A DNA stretch of 64,000 bases from Tenebrio molitor (lineage: Eukaryota > Arthropoda > Insecta > Coleoptera > Tenebrionidae), in the NCBI RefSeq assembly GCF_963966145.1, contig NC_091049.1, positions 19,406,001 through 19,470,000 of the forward strand, in the 5' to 3' direction. Under the pieces are notes generated by a model. It did not search any database, was not told where the DNA came from, and was given only the letters and a program-made list of their open reading frames with translations. Made by a program: the position numbers and the translations under genes. Positions 45,132-54,299 of this stretch are shown here, in pieces; positions within the stretch are counted from its first letter, which is position 1; every line of letters starts with the position of its first letter.

Positions 45132-45411
45132 TTGTGAGTAGTAGGTCATGTTCGGACGGCCACCGAAGCATTTCTTTCTCTTCTGATGATGAGTTTGGAG
45201 TTGGAGTGGGATCCTCCTCCTGTATGTTGGTTTCAGCTAAAACAAATGGCACCAATCATAATAATAATAAATCAACAGAATTTTTTTAATTACCGTTTTC
45301 GGTTCTTGCACTTTGGTTTAATTCATTATCGTTAACGTGAGCTCTCATAAAATGTGTTTGAATATCAAGTAATGGACCTGTTAAACCACAAATCCCGCAT
45401 TGTCCATCCAT
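45132..45411 (-). CDS. Small C2H2 zinc-finger gene, first two coding exons (partial)
   Basis: Exon 1 (45411-45294, ATG 45411) encodes MDGQCGICGLTGPLLDIQTH followed by FMRAH, a single Cys2-His2 finger with C-x2-C-x11-H-x5-H spacing. Exon 2 (45236-45132) is joined by a 57-bp intron (GTAATT…TTTTAG) and encodes an acidic Pro/Ser region (IQEEDPTPTPNSSSEEKE) and MLRWPSEHDLLLT, which looks like the start of a Myb/trihelix-type domain. A good donor GTAAGG follows at 45131. Downstream exons were not identified: the Harbinger element begins 91 bp into this intron. It could be a host regulator or a transposon-derived gene. The exon-like repeats at 42036-41722 are on the same strand, but reading phase does not join them directly to exon 2. 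Confidence 0.5.
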
Positions 45412-46059
45412 GTTGAATTGTGAAATCAGTCCTAATCTAAACAACACTGAACTCCACCTAAATACCTAATTACATAATAACTTATTAATGTAATTTTTTA
45501 AAAATCACTGAACACAAACTTGACAGATGCCGTACAACTGTGAGAATACTCGATCCATGCTCGATCGCTAAACGCGGAGAAAAGCGAGCGTGCTCCAAAT
45601 AACCGCTCCGATTCAAATCGAACATAAAATGTTGTGCTCGGAGTGTGAACTAAAACAAAAATGTGCTTACAGAGCGCGCTCGGTGCGTTCCAAACAACAA
45701 CTCGAATGCAGCCACTGTCAGTCGAAAACGACTGACATGGTAGTCAGAGTGTTAATACATGCGGTGCTAAAATAACACTTAATTTTTTATGGGTTTGAAG
45801 GATGTATATTTGCATCAGTTAGTTAACTTAGGAGCTAACCTGTTTATTGAAGATTTATCTTTGTTGTAGAAATTAACAACATTGGAGCATGTTCTCGTTG
45901 TGTCGAAGGACGAAAATTGATAGTCGTATTGGGTAACACTAACAATTTATTGAATAATTTAAAATATAAGTAAGTGTTTGTATAGAGACGATAGTTGAGT
46001 CTTGTGTCGATCTTGTGTCTTATGAGGGTTGATTTCTGCTTCTGGACATCCCCACCCCT
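45412..46059. other. Putative promoter side of the zinc-finger gene; otherwise unassigned
   Basis: Contains a GC-richer patch at 45540-45740 with repeated cgctcg/gagcg words. No recognised coding sequence. Confidence 0.3.
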
Positions 46060-46521
46060 TCGACAGAGGGGGTGTTCCAAAAGTGGTTGGACGAAGTTCC
46101 AACAGAGCACGATGTGGATTTCCCATCAAAACAAAAAATATGTTTCATTAGCATGTTTCTTGTCGCTTTTAAGAGATGAGGAGCATCAAACATGTATACA
46201 ACTTGTTCCCATCTATAATAAAAAAAGGGCGCTCGGGTGTTACATTTAAATTGTTACTAACACAGATGTTACTTGAGCCCATATCATTTACCACAACCTT
46301 TACAGAAAGGTTAATGGTTTTCAATTTCTGAATATACTCCTCAATTATATTCTGCAGTTCTATAGCTTTACAAGTATTATGTGTAAAATAGTAAACTAGG
46401 GGCAGTTTCCAGTTACTATAATTACCCTTAATCAATAAAACCAAATCATTCAAAGCAGGCTTAAACGTTTTGCCTTTACCAAGATCTTCAAATCCAATAA
46501 CTTCATTATTCCCAATTATAC

Positions 46522-46848
46522 CGGGTATCAACCACCAAACCTGGCCATAGGCACATTACACATATTAAAATAATATATGAGTTGCTATGAAATATATTAT
46601 TGTGTAATGTCATATTGACAGCTATAATTATCATCCGTACAAACAGTGCCATCAGGAAACTTTTGATGTAGGTAACGTAGAAAGTAGAAATACTTTTGAA
46701 ATTTAGAAAAGGGAAGAACGATCACAGAGCAGTATCATGCTCAATTATTGGGCACATTTGACGAAACAATAATATGTTTCATAGCAACTCATATATTATT
46801 TTAATATGTCTAATGTGCCTATGGCCAGGTTTGGTGGTTGATACCCGG
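46522..46848. mobile_element. MITE with ~80-bp arms and TATA duplication
   Basis: The ends CCGGGTATCAACCACCAAAC and the complement form arms of about 80 bp with 2-3 mismatches. TATA flanks both sides (46518-46521 and 46849-46852). Excising the unit with one TATA reads cac att tat ttt ata att ggg across the junction, continuing the P-element frame into GNNEVIGFEDLG. A 4-bp duplication is thus favoured over TA. Confidence 0.75.
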
Positions 46849-46867
46849 TATAAAATAAATGTGACTT

Positions 46868-47225
46868 CGTCTGCACGAAACTTCTGATACATCTCAAGTG
46901 AGATATCGATTAGCCTTTGGTAGCCAGCAGAGAACTCCTGCCTCGGCGCAATTTCTGTTACCGAAACATCAATGCCAAAAATGGCTTCTGATATTATCGG
47001 CGAATTCCTCTGCGCAGTTGGTTCGCGTTGAGGGTGCGTAGGTGGCGGTAGATCTGGACTACTGGGTCCGGGCTTTGGTGTGCGACTAACAGCCTTTGGC
47101 TTCGGCGGCGCTGACTCTCGTTTCCTTCCAAGTTTAGAAGGGTCGAAATTCTCAGCTTTGCCCCTGTAGCCGGGTGCTAGCTTGCGGATCTCATCCATGG
47201 TATAAACTTTTCTTTGTTCTGCCAT
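46868..47225 (-). CDS. Unidentified open frame inside the P relic (truncated)
   Basis: From ATG 47225 the frame begins MAEQRKVYTMDEIRKLAPGY, continues through a Lys/Pro-rich low-complexity linker (SAPPKPKAV, PPPTHPQREP) and a more ordered segment (IISEAIFGIDVSVTEIAPRQ, EFSAGYQRLIDISLEMYQ). It runs about 119 codons before entering P-element and MITE sequence. The base composition is more GC-rich than its surroundings. I do not recognise the family. It could be a captured host exon, a retroelement gag start or an old viral nucleoprotein-like fragment; nothing in the sequence decides. Confidence 0.35.
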
Positions 47226-47853
47226 TTTGGATGGTTATGTTAGTTTTTCCTCACGGGAACCAGAACATACACTTAATTGCCATGTTGTCTAAACATAGAC
47301 GGAAATTATTCTTATCTATATCTTTCAAATTGCCCACTTTAACTTTTGAGCCTTCAAAAACATTATGGTCAAACCAGCATGAAATCCAAAGTTTTGCATC
47401 ATTCTGTTAAGAGTCCTTTTTGTAGGGAGAATAAACCAAGTTGATACATTTCTGTGTGCCTTGGATCCATAAAGTAATTTAAAGTATTTTTTTTTCCTTC
47501 AAACAGTTCTGCGGGACACTACCTTTTCTTTTGCGTATTTTTCCAAAAATGTTTTGAAGTCTGGACCGCCTAGATGATTTGGTGGAATGTTGGATGAATG
47601 CATCATTTTACATAAATCAAATCAGTCAAGTGGCGGCCGGGGAAAATGAGAATGACGTAAATCACTCTGTGCTGTATTTAAATAAAACTGTAATGGTTAT
47701 CATTATTGGCGATTCCAGCTATCAGTGAAACATCTGGTGAGAATTTTCTGCAAAATGTTAAAGCAGACACAAGCCGTTGTTTGTTAAAGTGGTTTGTGTT
47801 TTTTAGACAAAATGTGGGTTTAATCGAAGTTTGTTTATAAAAAAAACAAGATC

Positions 47854-48429
47854 GGCAAAACAATTTGTTGTATTTTTGGCTGTAACACGTGCCGAAAAAA
47901 CGAACCAAAAGCATGTTTTCATTTATTTCCGCGTAAAAGCAAATTATGTTTACATCGAAAATGTTTTCGGTTTTAAAGACCGGAAAGAGAGAAGGAAAGC
48001 ATAGGAAAATGCTTTATTAATGGGAAAACCATCATCTAATTGTGTGAGGGTCTGTGGAAAACACTTTAAGTGAGAAGAATACATTTGTAAGTTAAATACA
48101 TAGTATTTTGAGGTTATATTTTGATGATTTATTTAAGCATCACCTGCAGAGACCAAAAAACCACGTTTGAAAGAAAATACCATTCCTTCTGTAAATTTAT
48201 CTATGAAAACATTTTCTCAAAAAACAAATGAGAATCTGATTTGTGTGAAGATGAACGTAATGCTGTTGATAGTTTATTAAATTTAGGATCAGTTTTTGTG
48301 AACTTTCAACAAAACCATCATGTTGAAGATAAAGATGTTCAAGTGACGAATGGTGATTTAGTTACATTTATTTGTAAAGTAGAGAATGATAAACATTTGA
48401 ATTCACTCACTATTGTTATCAAACTTTAA
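47854..48429 (+). pseudogene. THAP-domain protein remnant
   Basis: The plus strand reads KIGKTICCIFGCNTCRKNEP then KACFHLFPRK and, after a stop and frame change, NCVRVCGKHFK with stop and EEYIC. Cys-Cys-x3-Cys early and C-x2-H (CGKH) later, with FHLFPRK between, is the C2CH THAP zinc finger found at the N-terminus of P-type transposases and host THAP proteins. A second open piece to 48429 (NAVDSLLNLGSVFVNFQQNH) has no recognised domain. No catalytic segment follows. Confidence 0.6.
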
Positions 48430-49276
48430 ATTGTTAAATGATATTTGTTCACTAGTTAAACACTGTTATCCAACACTATGCACACATAAGCTTTCTGTCG
48501 AGGATAGAGTGGTGTTGGTATTATCAAATTAAAAACAGTTATTAAACTCAATATAAGTGCCTTTTTTTTCATCTTTCACCCAGTACCTACTGAGAAACAT
48601 TTAATTAATATAATTGTACAATAACGTTCATCTAATTATATGAGGGTCTCTGGAACACACTTTAGAAAACTACATTTGCAGGTTAAACAGTATTTTAAGG
48701 TTATATTTTTACATGATTTATATTTATATACTCGTACAACATACGTATATTATACACATAAAATGTGTTGAATCTTACAATAAAAATTGTTGGGCCATGA
48801 TGTTTTGCCACTCACAACAAAAAATGTATACAACCTGGACAATAAACACGGCGAAATATGTTTGCAAGTACATCAGCTGCAGCTAAAATAGTCCATTTCA
48901 TCTAAGAAGTACATAATGCGCACGAACGCGTTGTCGTCAAACGAGTCCATGTTCAAATTTTTAAGGGAGGTTTGAGTCCAGCGACGTACAGACCTATCAA
49001 CCACGTGGAATCCATGCGCTCGTTGTTATTTCTAACTTAACCCCGTTAGCGTTCAAAAAGTGTTTTGTTTTTGTTATTCCTTTCGCTGTGTATCGTTCTA
49101 TGGTATTCATTGTTCAATTATTGATTTGTTAGAATTTCAATCATATAAATTAAATGACTCCTCAGCTAAGCGAATGTTTCTACGGCACTGATCATCAGTT
49201 GACTAACGTCGTACGGTCAGATTTCGATGAGTCATCATGTACTTCTAAAGCTTCTAAAGCTACTTCTAAAGCTTGT

Positions 49277-49440
49277 TTGACACGATGCTAAATTTTGTAG
49301 AAAATTTGTTAGAAAATGAGAGGACCAATGAACGATCAGGATCTGACAAAGACAGACTATGATCCTGGTCGTTCATTGGTCCGATCGAGGGTCTCTCTCA
49401 TTTTCTAACAAATTTTCTACAAAATTTAGCATCGTGTCAT
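49277..49440. repeat. Strong 160-bp hairpin
   Basis: The outer arms (GACACGATGCTAAATTTTGT, AGAAAATTTGTTAGAAAATG, AGAG) pair perfectly over about 45 bp with 49394-49439. An inner pair GACCAATGAACGA/TCGTTCATTGGTC extends the stem. It lies near the right end of the THAP element. Confidence 0.85.
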
Positions 49441-50227
49441 ACAGCCTTAAGATGAAATGGTCTCTAACTGTCTCTTCTAATTTCATGTGGAGCACTACTC
49501 AAGGCACTTGTTTGTAGACACAATCCAAAAATTTCCTACCTTGTTTCCACTACTTTAATAACACCACATAAAATTAAAAACTTCGCACACAACACTTCTT
49601 CGCCTTGCACAACACATCTGCGTTCTGCTGTTGTCTCTAAATAAGTTAAAATTTTGTGTAACTTCAAGAAAACCATCACAAAACCCGCAAATTCACGTAA
49701 AACCAACAACAAAGCAATGCACAAACATAAGCAGAATCGAGCGGTGTATGATTTAAAATCTGGCAACAGTGCGCGACTCAGTGGCGCCCCCAACGGTAGC
49801 CGAAATAGCCAATAAAGATTTACGATAGGGACAAATTTTTGCCTGTCACCGCCTGCAAACGAAACCCATTTAAATCGTTCGGGCAGAATTTTTAAAAATA
49901 TTTATAAAAATAGAAATAGGAATGAACAATAAAAGGATGTTTCATAAAATCTAACAGAAAAAAGTAAATAAAAAATATGTAACAAAAATATTTGAATGGG
50001 TATTATTCCATATCTTCATCTTCGCTGCCAGATGATTCATCATTGACATTGATTATAATTTCGGGAAAGTCATTATTTTCTAAAAAACTGTTCAATTTTT
50101 TTTACGTGATTCACAATTAATCCATAAATTTTGATTAATTTTCGAAACTTCCCCTCGAATTACATCAATTACCGTTGGACTTAAGTGAGGTGTTTTGTTA
50201 GATTTTCGAATGCCATGTTTAAGTTGA

Positions 50228-50880
50228 ATTGTCAACTAAGTAATCTGCAAACTGTTGCAATGTGACATTTGGGGACTGAAATGGGCAAAGTTCAAACACA
50301 AACACGTCACTAACTTTTTCTGCTTCTAAAAATAACAGCCCGAAGCAATATCCTAGCCATTGTCCTATTTCTGAATTTTTGTTCTTGTAATCGGCAGTCA
50401 ATCCTAATTGCTGAATTTTTCGCCACCAGGCTTGGGTCAAATGAAACCTGCACCCTACAATTCTCGTTTCTGGCCAAACATATTTCAGAGCATTATGGAT
50501 AGCTATTTCGAAATCCAGAACCACGCTGCTGGGTTTTAATTCCCACACATTTTTTCTGACGTGATATAAAAATTGTTGGAAGCACTTCCTGTAGATAAGA
50601 TCGCGCTTATCTTTTAATAAGCAAAAAACCAGTGGGATGTAATGTCCATTAAAATATCCATGTATAGTGAAAAGTTGAGTGAAATATTTCGTACAATAAT
50701 CAAATGTGCCATCTACGTGTATCATTTCAGATTTATTATTTGCAATTTCTTTGCCTTCCTTTTTCTGTACTGGGCTCCAGACAAAGTTGTTGGTTTTTTT
50801 TCTTACAATATTCCTTTTCCGACATCTACAATAAATGTAAAATTTAAATTTAAGAATTTTTATTATTGATTAGATTTCAT
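50228..50880 (-). pseudogene. Mutator-like (MULE) transposase domain fragment
   Basis: Minus-strand reading gives NNKSEMIHVDGTFDYCTKYF, TQLFTIHGYFNGHYIPLVFC, LLKDKRDLIYRKCFQQF, VVLDFEIAIHNALK and RIVGCRFHLTQAWWRKIQQL with GLTADY. DGTF at the first Asp, (V)LDFE at the second Asp, and GC.FH..Q..WRKIQ are diagnostic of the MULE catalytic domain. The frame is uninterrupted for about 210 codons, then stops at the junction with the DDE_3 copy at 50227, which cuts off the third catalytic residue and C-terminus. N-terminal FLYWCH/zinc regions are absent. Confidence 0.8.
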
Positions 50881-51129
50881 TTAAATAAAACAAACAAATG
50901 ATACTTTTTTTTTGTTGCGTTGGTGGATTTTTTTTTTGTATTCCTCAATTTTTCTGTCAGCATCTTGGTGGTGCGACGCTGTCAATTTTTGCCAAACGGC
51001 TTCTTTTTGTTTGTGGGTTACTGCCCCAGACTGCGTATTTTCGATCACTGATCGATTTTTGCCAACCAACTCGGCTAAAAGCAAAATTTCTTCACTTGTG
51101 AAGTTTTTGCCGCGTCTTCGGTTTTCCAT
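50881..51129 (-). pseudogene. Myb/SANT-like domain fragment of a Harbinger-type protein
   Basis: The 82-codon frame from 51129 begins MENRRRGKNFTSEEILLLAE, continues LVGKNRSVIENTQSG, AVTHKQKEAVWQKLTASHH and IEEYKKKIHQRNKKK. FT..E...L.ELV...K.IIEN......K.....AW..I is the Myb_DNA-bind_5 domain seen in Harbinger accessory and NAIF1-like proteins. A Harbinger-like terminus (CCGGGCC near 51482, with inverted GGTTAACCC words) lies 350 bp upstream. The rest of the protein is missing. Confidence 0.6.
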
Positions 51130-51489
51130 TCCACAACTGGGTAAAATGATATAACATCAGTATTTTCAACATTATGATTTAATTTTTGTACTTACGGACA
51201 TATTCTTTTCACAAAACTCACAAAAATAAACTCCAACAATAAACACAAAACAAACACAAACAATAAACACAACAAACTGAACAAACACTACTTCTCGAAT
51301 CACCACTTGAACGCTTTAACCACGATTCTTGGGTTAACCCACCAGCAAATGTTGGATAACTTTTTGGTTAGACAAAACTTGGTTAGGATACCAACCAAGT
51401 AGTGAAAAACCCCTAACCAGGAAATTTAATAGTTAACCAGTTTTATTTGAAATATTTGGGTTAACCCACGACTGAAATACCGGGCCTTG

Positions 51490-52198
51490 GTGTCTCTCTT
51501 CGGATTGCAGCGAATGCTTGTTGTATTCGTTCCATCATATCTTCTCTTGTTGTGGGTATTTTTTGGGATATTCTCTCCTTAACATAACCCCATAGAAAGA
51601 GTTCCAGAGGTCAAATCAGGCGAACGAGGTGGCTACTGGATCAAATGGCCTCTTCCCCGACTTATCCAATTTTCCGGAAATTCCTGGTTTAAAAAGTTCA
51701 CCACTTGATTGTGGAAATGTGCAGGTGCGCCGTCATGCTGAAATATCATATTTCTTACGACATTTAAAGGGAGTTGGTCGATTAAATCTGTACATTAATC
51801 TCTTAAAAACTTGAAGTACATTTGGCCGTTCAGATGACCTTCAAAAAAGTGAGGACCCAAAACATGCTCCCCTATAATTCCACCCCAAACGTTGATAGAC
51901 CATCAAACTTGATGGTCTACATGACGAACCCAATGGGGGTTGTCAATGCTCCAATAATGCATGTTATGCCTATCCATTACGGAGTCACTCCTGACTCCTG
52001 AATGTAGTTTTATCACTGAATTTGTCTTTGAATAAAATTGCAAAATTCAGTTCGCTTTTGGAAATCTTCGCCGTGAAGTTCTTGTTGCAGGATCATTTTA
52101 TATGGATGAAATTTCCAAGACTTTAAAGTTCTAATAATCGTGCTTTGTGAGACATTCAGTGCAGCCGCTACTGCTCTTGTGCTCATCAACAACGGCAT
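51490..52198 (-). pseudogene. Tc1/mariner-superfamily (DDE_3) transposase relic
   Basis: In minus order: STRAVAAALNVSQSTIIRTL (HTH), FHPYKMILQQELHGEDFQKR, TEFCNF, a DKTTFRS segment in place of DE(S/A)TF, then decayed stretches corresponding to HYW/NPH, GACFGSSLF, and GELFKPGISGKLDKSGKRPF. The order fits the insect DDE_3 family in which RVAxxL..S..TV.R.L precedes HPY....QEL...D...R..FC. Several frameshifts and the loss of the last catalytic residue mark it as dead. Confidence 0.65.
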
Positions 52199-52738
52199 TT
52201 AGCACTGCCAGTATCTTCAAACAGCTTTACAATTCGTCTGATATTCATTTCGGAAAATTAGATCTTTTAATTGTCTACCTGACGGTCAAAAAAAATTTCA
52301 ATTTACATAAGAAATTTCCTGAAGGAACCTAACTTTTTCTTCAAACGTCCATAATTATGACATTATACTGCTGCATTGATAATGCTACATTATCATGGCA
52401 TCTAACGAGCTGACCAGTGTCCGTGAAGTTATTATCTCCGCTGAGGAGCGTCCGTGAAGTTATTATCCCCGCTGATTAGTAGCTGTGAAGTAAACTAGCT
52501 AAATCATTTGAAATTCCTACCTCAAATTGTAACAAATTCGTGTCTGAATGTGAGATATTGAAAGCTGAAGTGAATAAATAAGGTTTAATCAAGAAACTTG
52601 AACATTAATGCAAAAGGTACTTACAAAACTATCCAAATTAAAATGGGTTGACAGACGGATAATTATTTCGGATCTTGTTCATAGCGTTGTTTATACTAGT
52701 CATAGTCTTAGTAACGCTTTGCAAAACGAGCTATATTA

Positions 52739-53005
52739 ATTTTTTGTTCGACACTGTCAGAATTTGAGAATTTTCTCCTGTGTGAACGGATTTTGATAAA
52801 TTTGACAACTTGTCAAAACGAAACGTCAAGATAATTTTAAAGATTTTCAGCGATTTGGAGCCTTTGGGGGCTCGTCGAACAAAAAAACATTGTATTCAAC
52901 TTGTTGTTGTGTAATTTGGGCTTTTTTTGGCATGAGTGGGCCAGTTTAAAACTCGAGTGAAACGAGAGTTTTAAAGGTCCGCGAACTCGTTAAATAAACT
53001 ACTAT
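52739..53005 (+). repeat. Hairpin-ended repeat family, copy D
   Basis: Plus-oriented copy starting TTTTGTTCGACACTGTCAGA and ending CTCGTTAAATAAACTACT. Its distal stem is shortened (…GGCATGAGTGGGCCAGTTTA then GTTTTAAAGGTCCGCG), so the terminal hairpin is smaller than in A and B. Confidence 0.8.
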
Positions 53006-53814
53006 TATCAGCCTACCCAATCTCCTACCTGATTTCTTAACATTTCTTACATTTTCATTTGGGTGTTTCCAGACTTTTTGGACACAGTGTATATTTTTCA
53101 TATGGAATTGTGCTATATATTCAGGATATTTTATGTTACGCAGTTTCTGTTTTAACCTCGAATGAGGACGGTGTAGTAATATTAGCACTGTTAAAAGAAA
53201 CTGATAAATTAACATTTTTGATACAGAATGGACCAAAACAATAGGTACATCTTTTCTTTTGTTACTCATTTTATTTTACGATTTTCTATATTTTCAAAAT
53301 ATACGTTTTATAAGGTTATTAGATGACTTGACAAATTACAAAAAACTTGGATGGAGCAAGATGTGAATTATCCGATGTGGTTTTCATTCATTCGTTTTGC
53401 CTGGTTCTCACGGGTTAATACTCTGTTATTGTTGATGTTTCTTTTTCTATTACAAATAAGACATTCCAGAATATCATCACTTTCTTCATCATTCGCTTGT
53501 CGAACTCCACATGTTCACAACAAATTTCGCACGCGTCCAAATCAGCGATATTACGAATTTTCTCACACACTCCACAAGTAATGTCATTGCTAATAGGTAG
53601 CTGTTTTTGCGTTTCTCTCACTACTTCATCATTTAGAGCTTACTTCAACGAGATGTACATGAGGAGGAGTTACAAAACTGCGCGAAGAAAAGAGAGGGGG
53701 GGTAGCCCAGTGGCGTACCTTTTTTATGTTAAATTTTTATACGCAAAACAGCAACAACAGAACAGCTGCTTAGCAGTACGTTGTTAACGAATCGTTAAAA
53801 TATCAGGTAAAAAT
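53006..53814. other. Unassigned region with a Cys-rich minus-strand frame
   Basis: At 53621-53415 a minus-strand frame contains ITCGVCEKIRNIADLDACEI followed by CCEH, a CxxC…CxxC spacing like a small zinc-binding module, without further support. A mariner-like end (CAGACTTTTTGGACACAGTGTA) lies at about 53072-53092. Confidence 0.3.
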
Positions 53815-54222
53815 TGATCTTTTTTATAGAAGATATGGATTTATTTGTGCCACCATTTAAAAACATTCTATGTATCCCAATAGTCTGCAAATATTTCATT
53901 TTTGTTGTATCCATGGAAATAAGAAAAAAAAATTAAAGCCATGTTGCCATACGTAATTTAAGGTTAAACCGACATAAAATCGCTTCTTGGAAATGTTGTA
54001 ATTTATGAAATGCGAACCCGATCACAATCATTGTGAATTATTATAGCATTGGCTAGTAAAAAACAAATATGTAATCAAAAATCTTTTTTAATATTTAAAA
54101 TAAACCAGATCTTGAAATCTAAAAGATATAGAATTTTTTAAATATTATTCTCATAATTTCCTAACATGAGTTAACATTGCCCCACTGAGTTGTTCCGCGA
54201 ATTTTGGGGCACCCGGTATAAT
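53815..54222 (+). repeat. Dispersed repeat, copy 2 (matches 13081-13519)
   Basis: About 400 bp align with 13081-13519 in direct orientation with scattered substitutions and short gaps, ending in TTCCGCGAATTTTGGGGCAC then CC(G)GTATA. Non-coding. Confidence 0.7.
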
Positions 54223-54299
54223 AAGCGAACTAAACAAGGGATTTTCAGAAAGCAAACTTGAAAACAAAAAATTCAAAATAAATTTTATTATGCAATATT

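Larger units (their letters stand above)
46060..47620 (-). pseudogene. P-element-like transposase (relic 3), interrupted
   Basis: In minus order: NIPPNHLGGPDFKTF-like and FKLLYGSKAHRNV-like segments with WFILPTKRTLNRMMQNFGFH (47600-47350), then an unrelated open segment (47225 to about 46870), then the GNNEVIGFEDLGKG segment, LIKGNYSNWKLPLVYYFTHN (about 46430), VVVNDMGSSN (second Asp region) and FDGKS remains near 46100. Between them lies a 327-bp MITE (46522-46848). The GFEDLG…LPLVYYF…VVNDMGSSN order is that of the RNase-H part of P/THAP9 transposases. Inactive. Confidence 0.7.
47706..49812 (+). mobile_element. THAP-domain-bearing DNA element with TA duplication
   Basis: The ends TTGGCGATTCCAGCTA at 47706 and, inverted, TTGGCTATTTCGGCTA ending at 49812 are followed by TA on both sides. 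The uninterrupted copy at 26283 reads cattataaag, giving the empty site. The 2107-bp interior contains a THAP domain, an internal duplication (48033-48135 versus 48633-48723) and a strong hairpin (49277-49440). Most P elements make 8-bp duplications, so this element is of another or a derived type. Confidence 0.7.
47630..50227 (-). pseudogene. DDE_3-type transposon 3' end, second copy, split by a THAP element
   Basis: The pieces 47630-47705 and 49813-50227 match 26208-26285 and 26283-26732 of the first copy in the same orientation, including GTGGCGGCCGGGGAAAAT and the acidic C-terminus (NVDDESSGSEDGDME-like). Small deletions are present (GTTCGGGCAG, TGTTCAATTTTT). The copy stops at 50227, where MULE sequence begins. 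The break between the pieces is the insertion 47706-49812. Confidence 0.8.

Noticed and set aside
42036..45132. Direct splicing of the zinc-finger exon 2 to the 49-nt block at 42036-41988
   Set aside because: The reading phases do not match: exon 2 ends one base into a codon, while the block reads from phase 0.
27612..53005. CRISPR array as explanation for the repeated hairpins
   Set aside because: Copies are hundreds of bases long, kilobases apart and in both orientations, in eukaryotic DNA.
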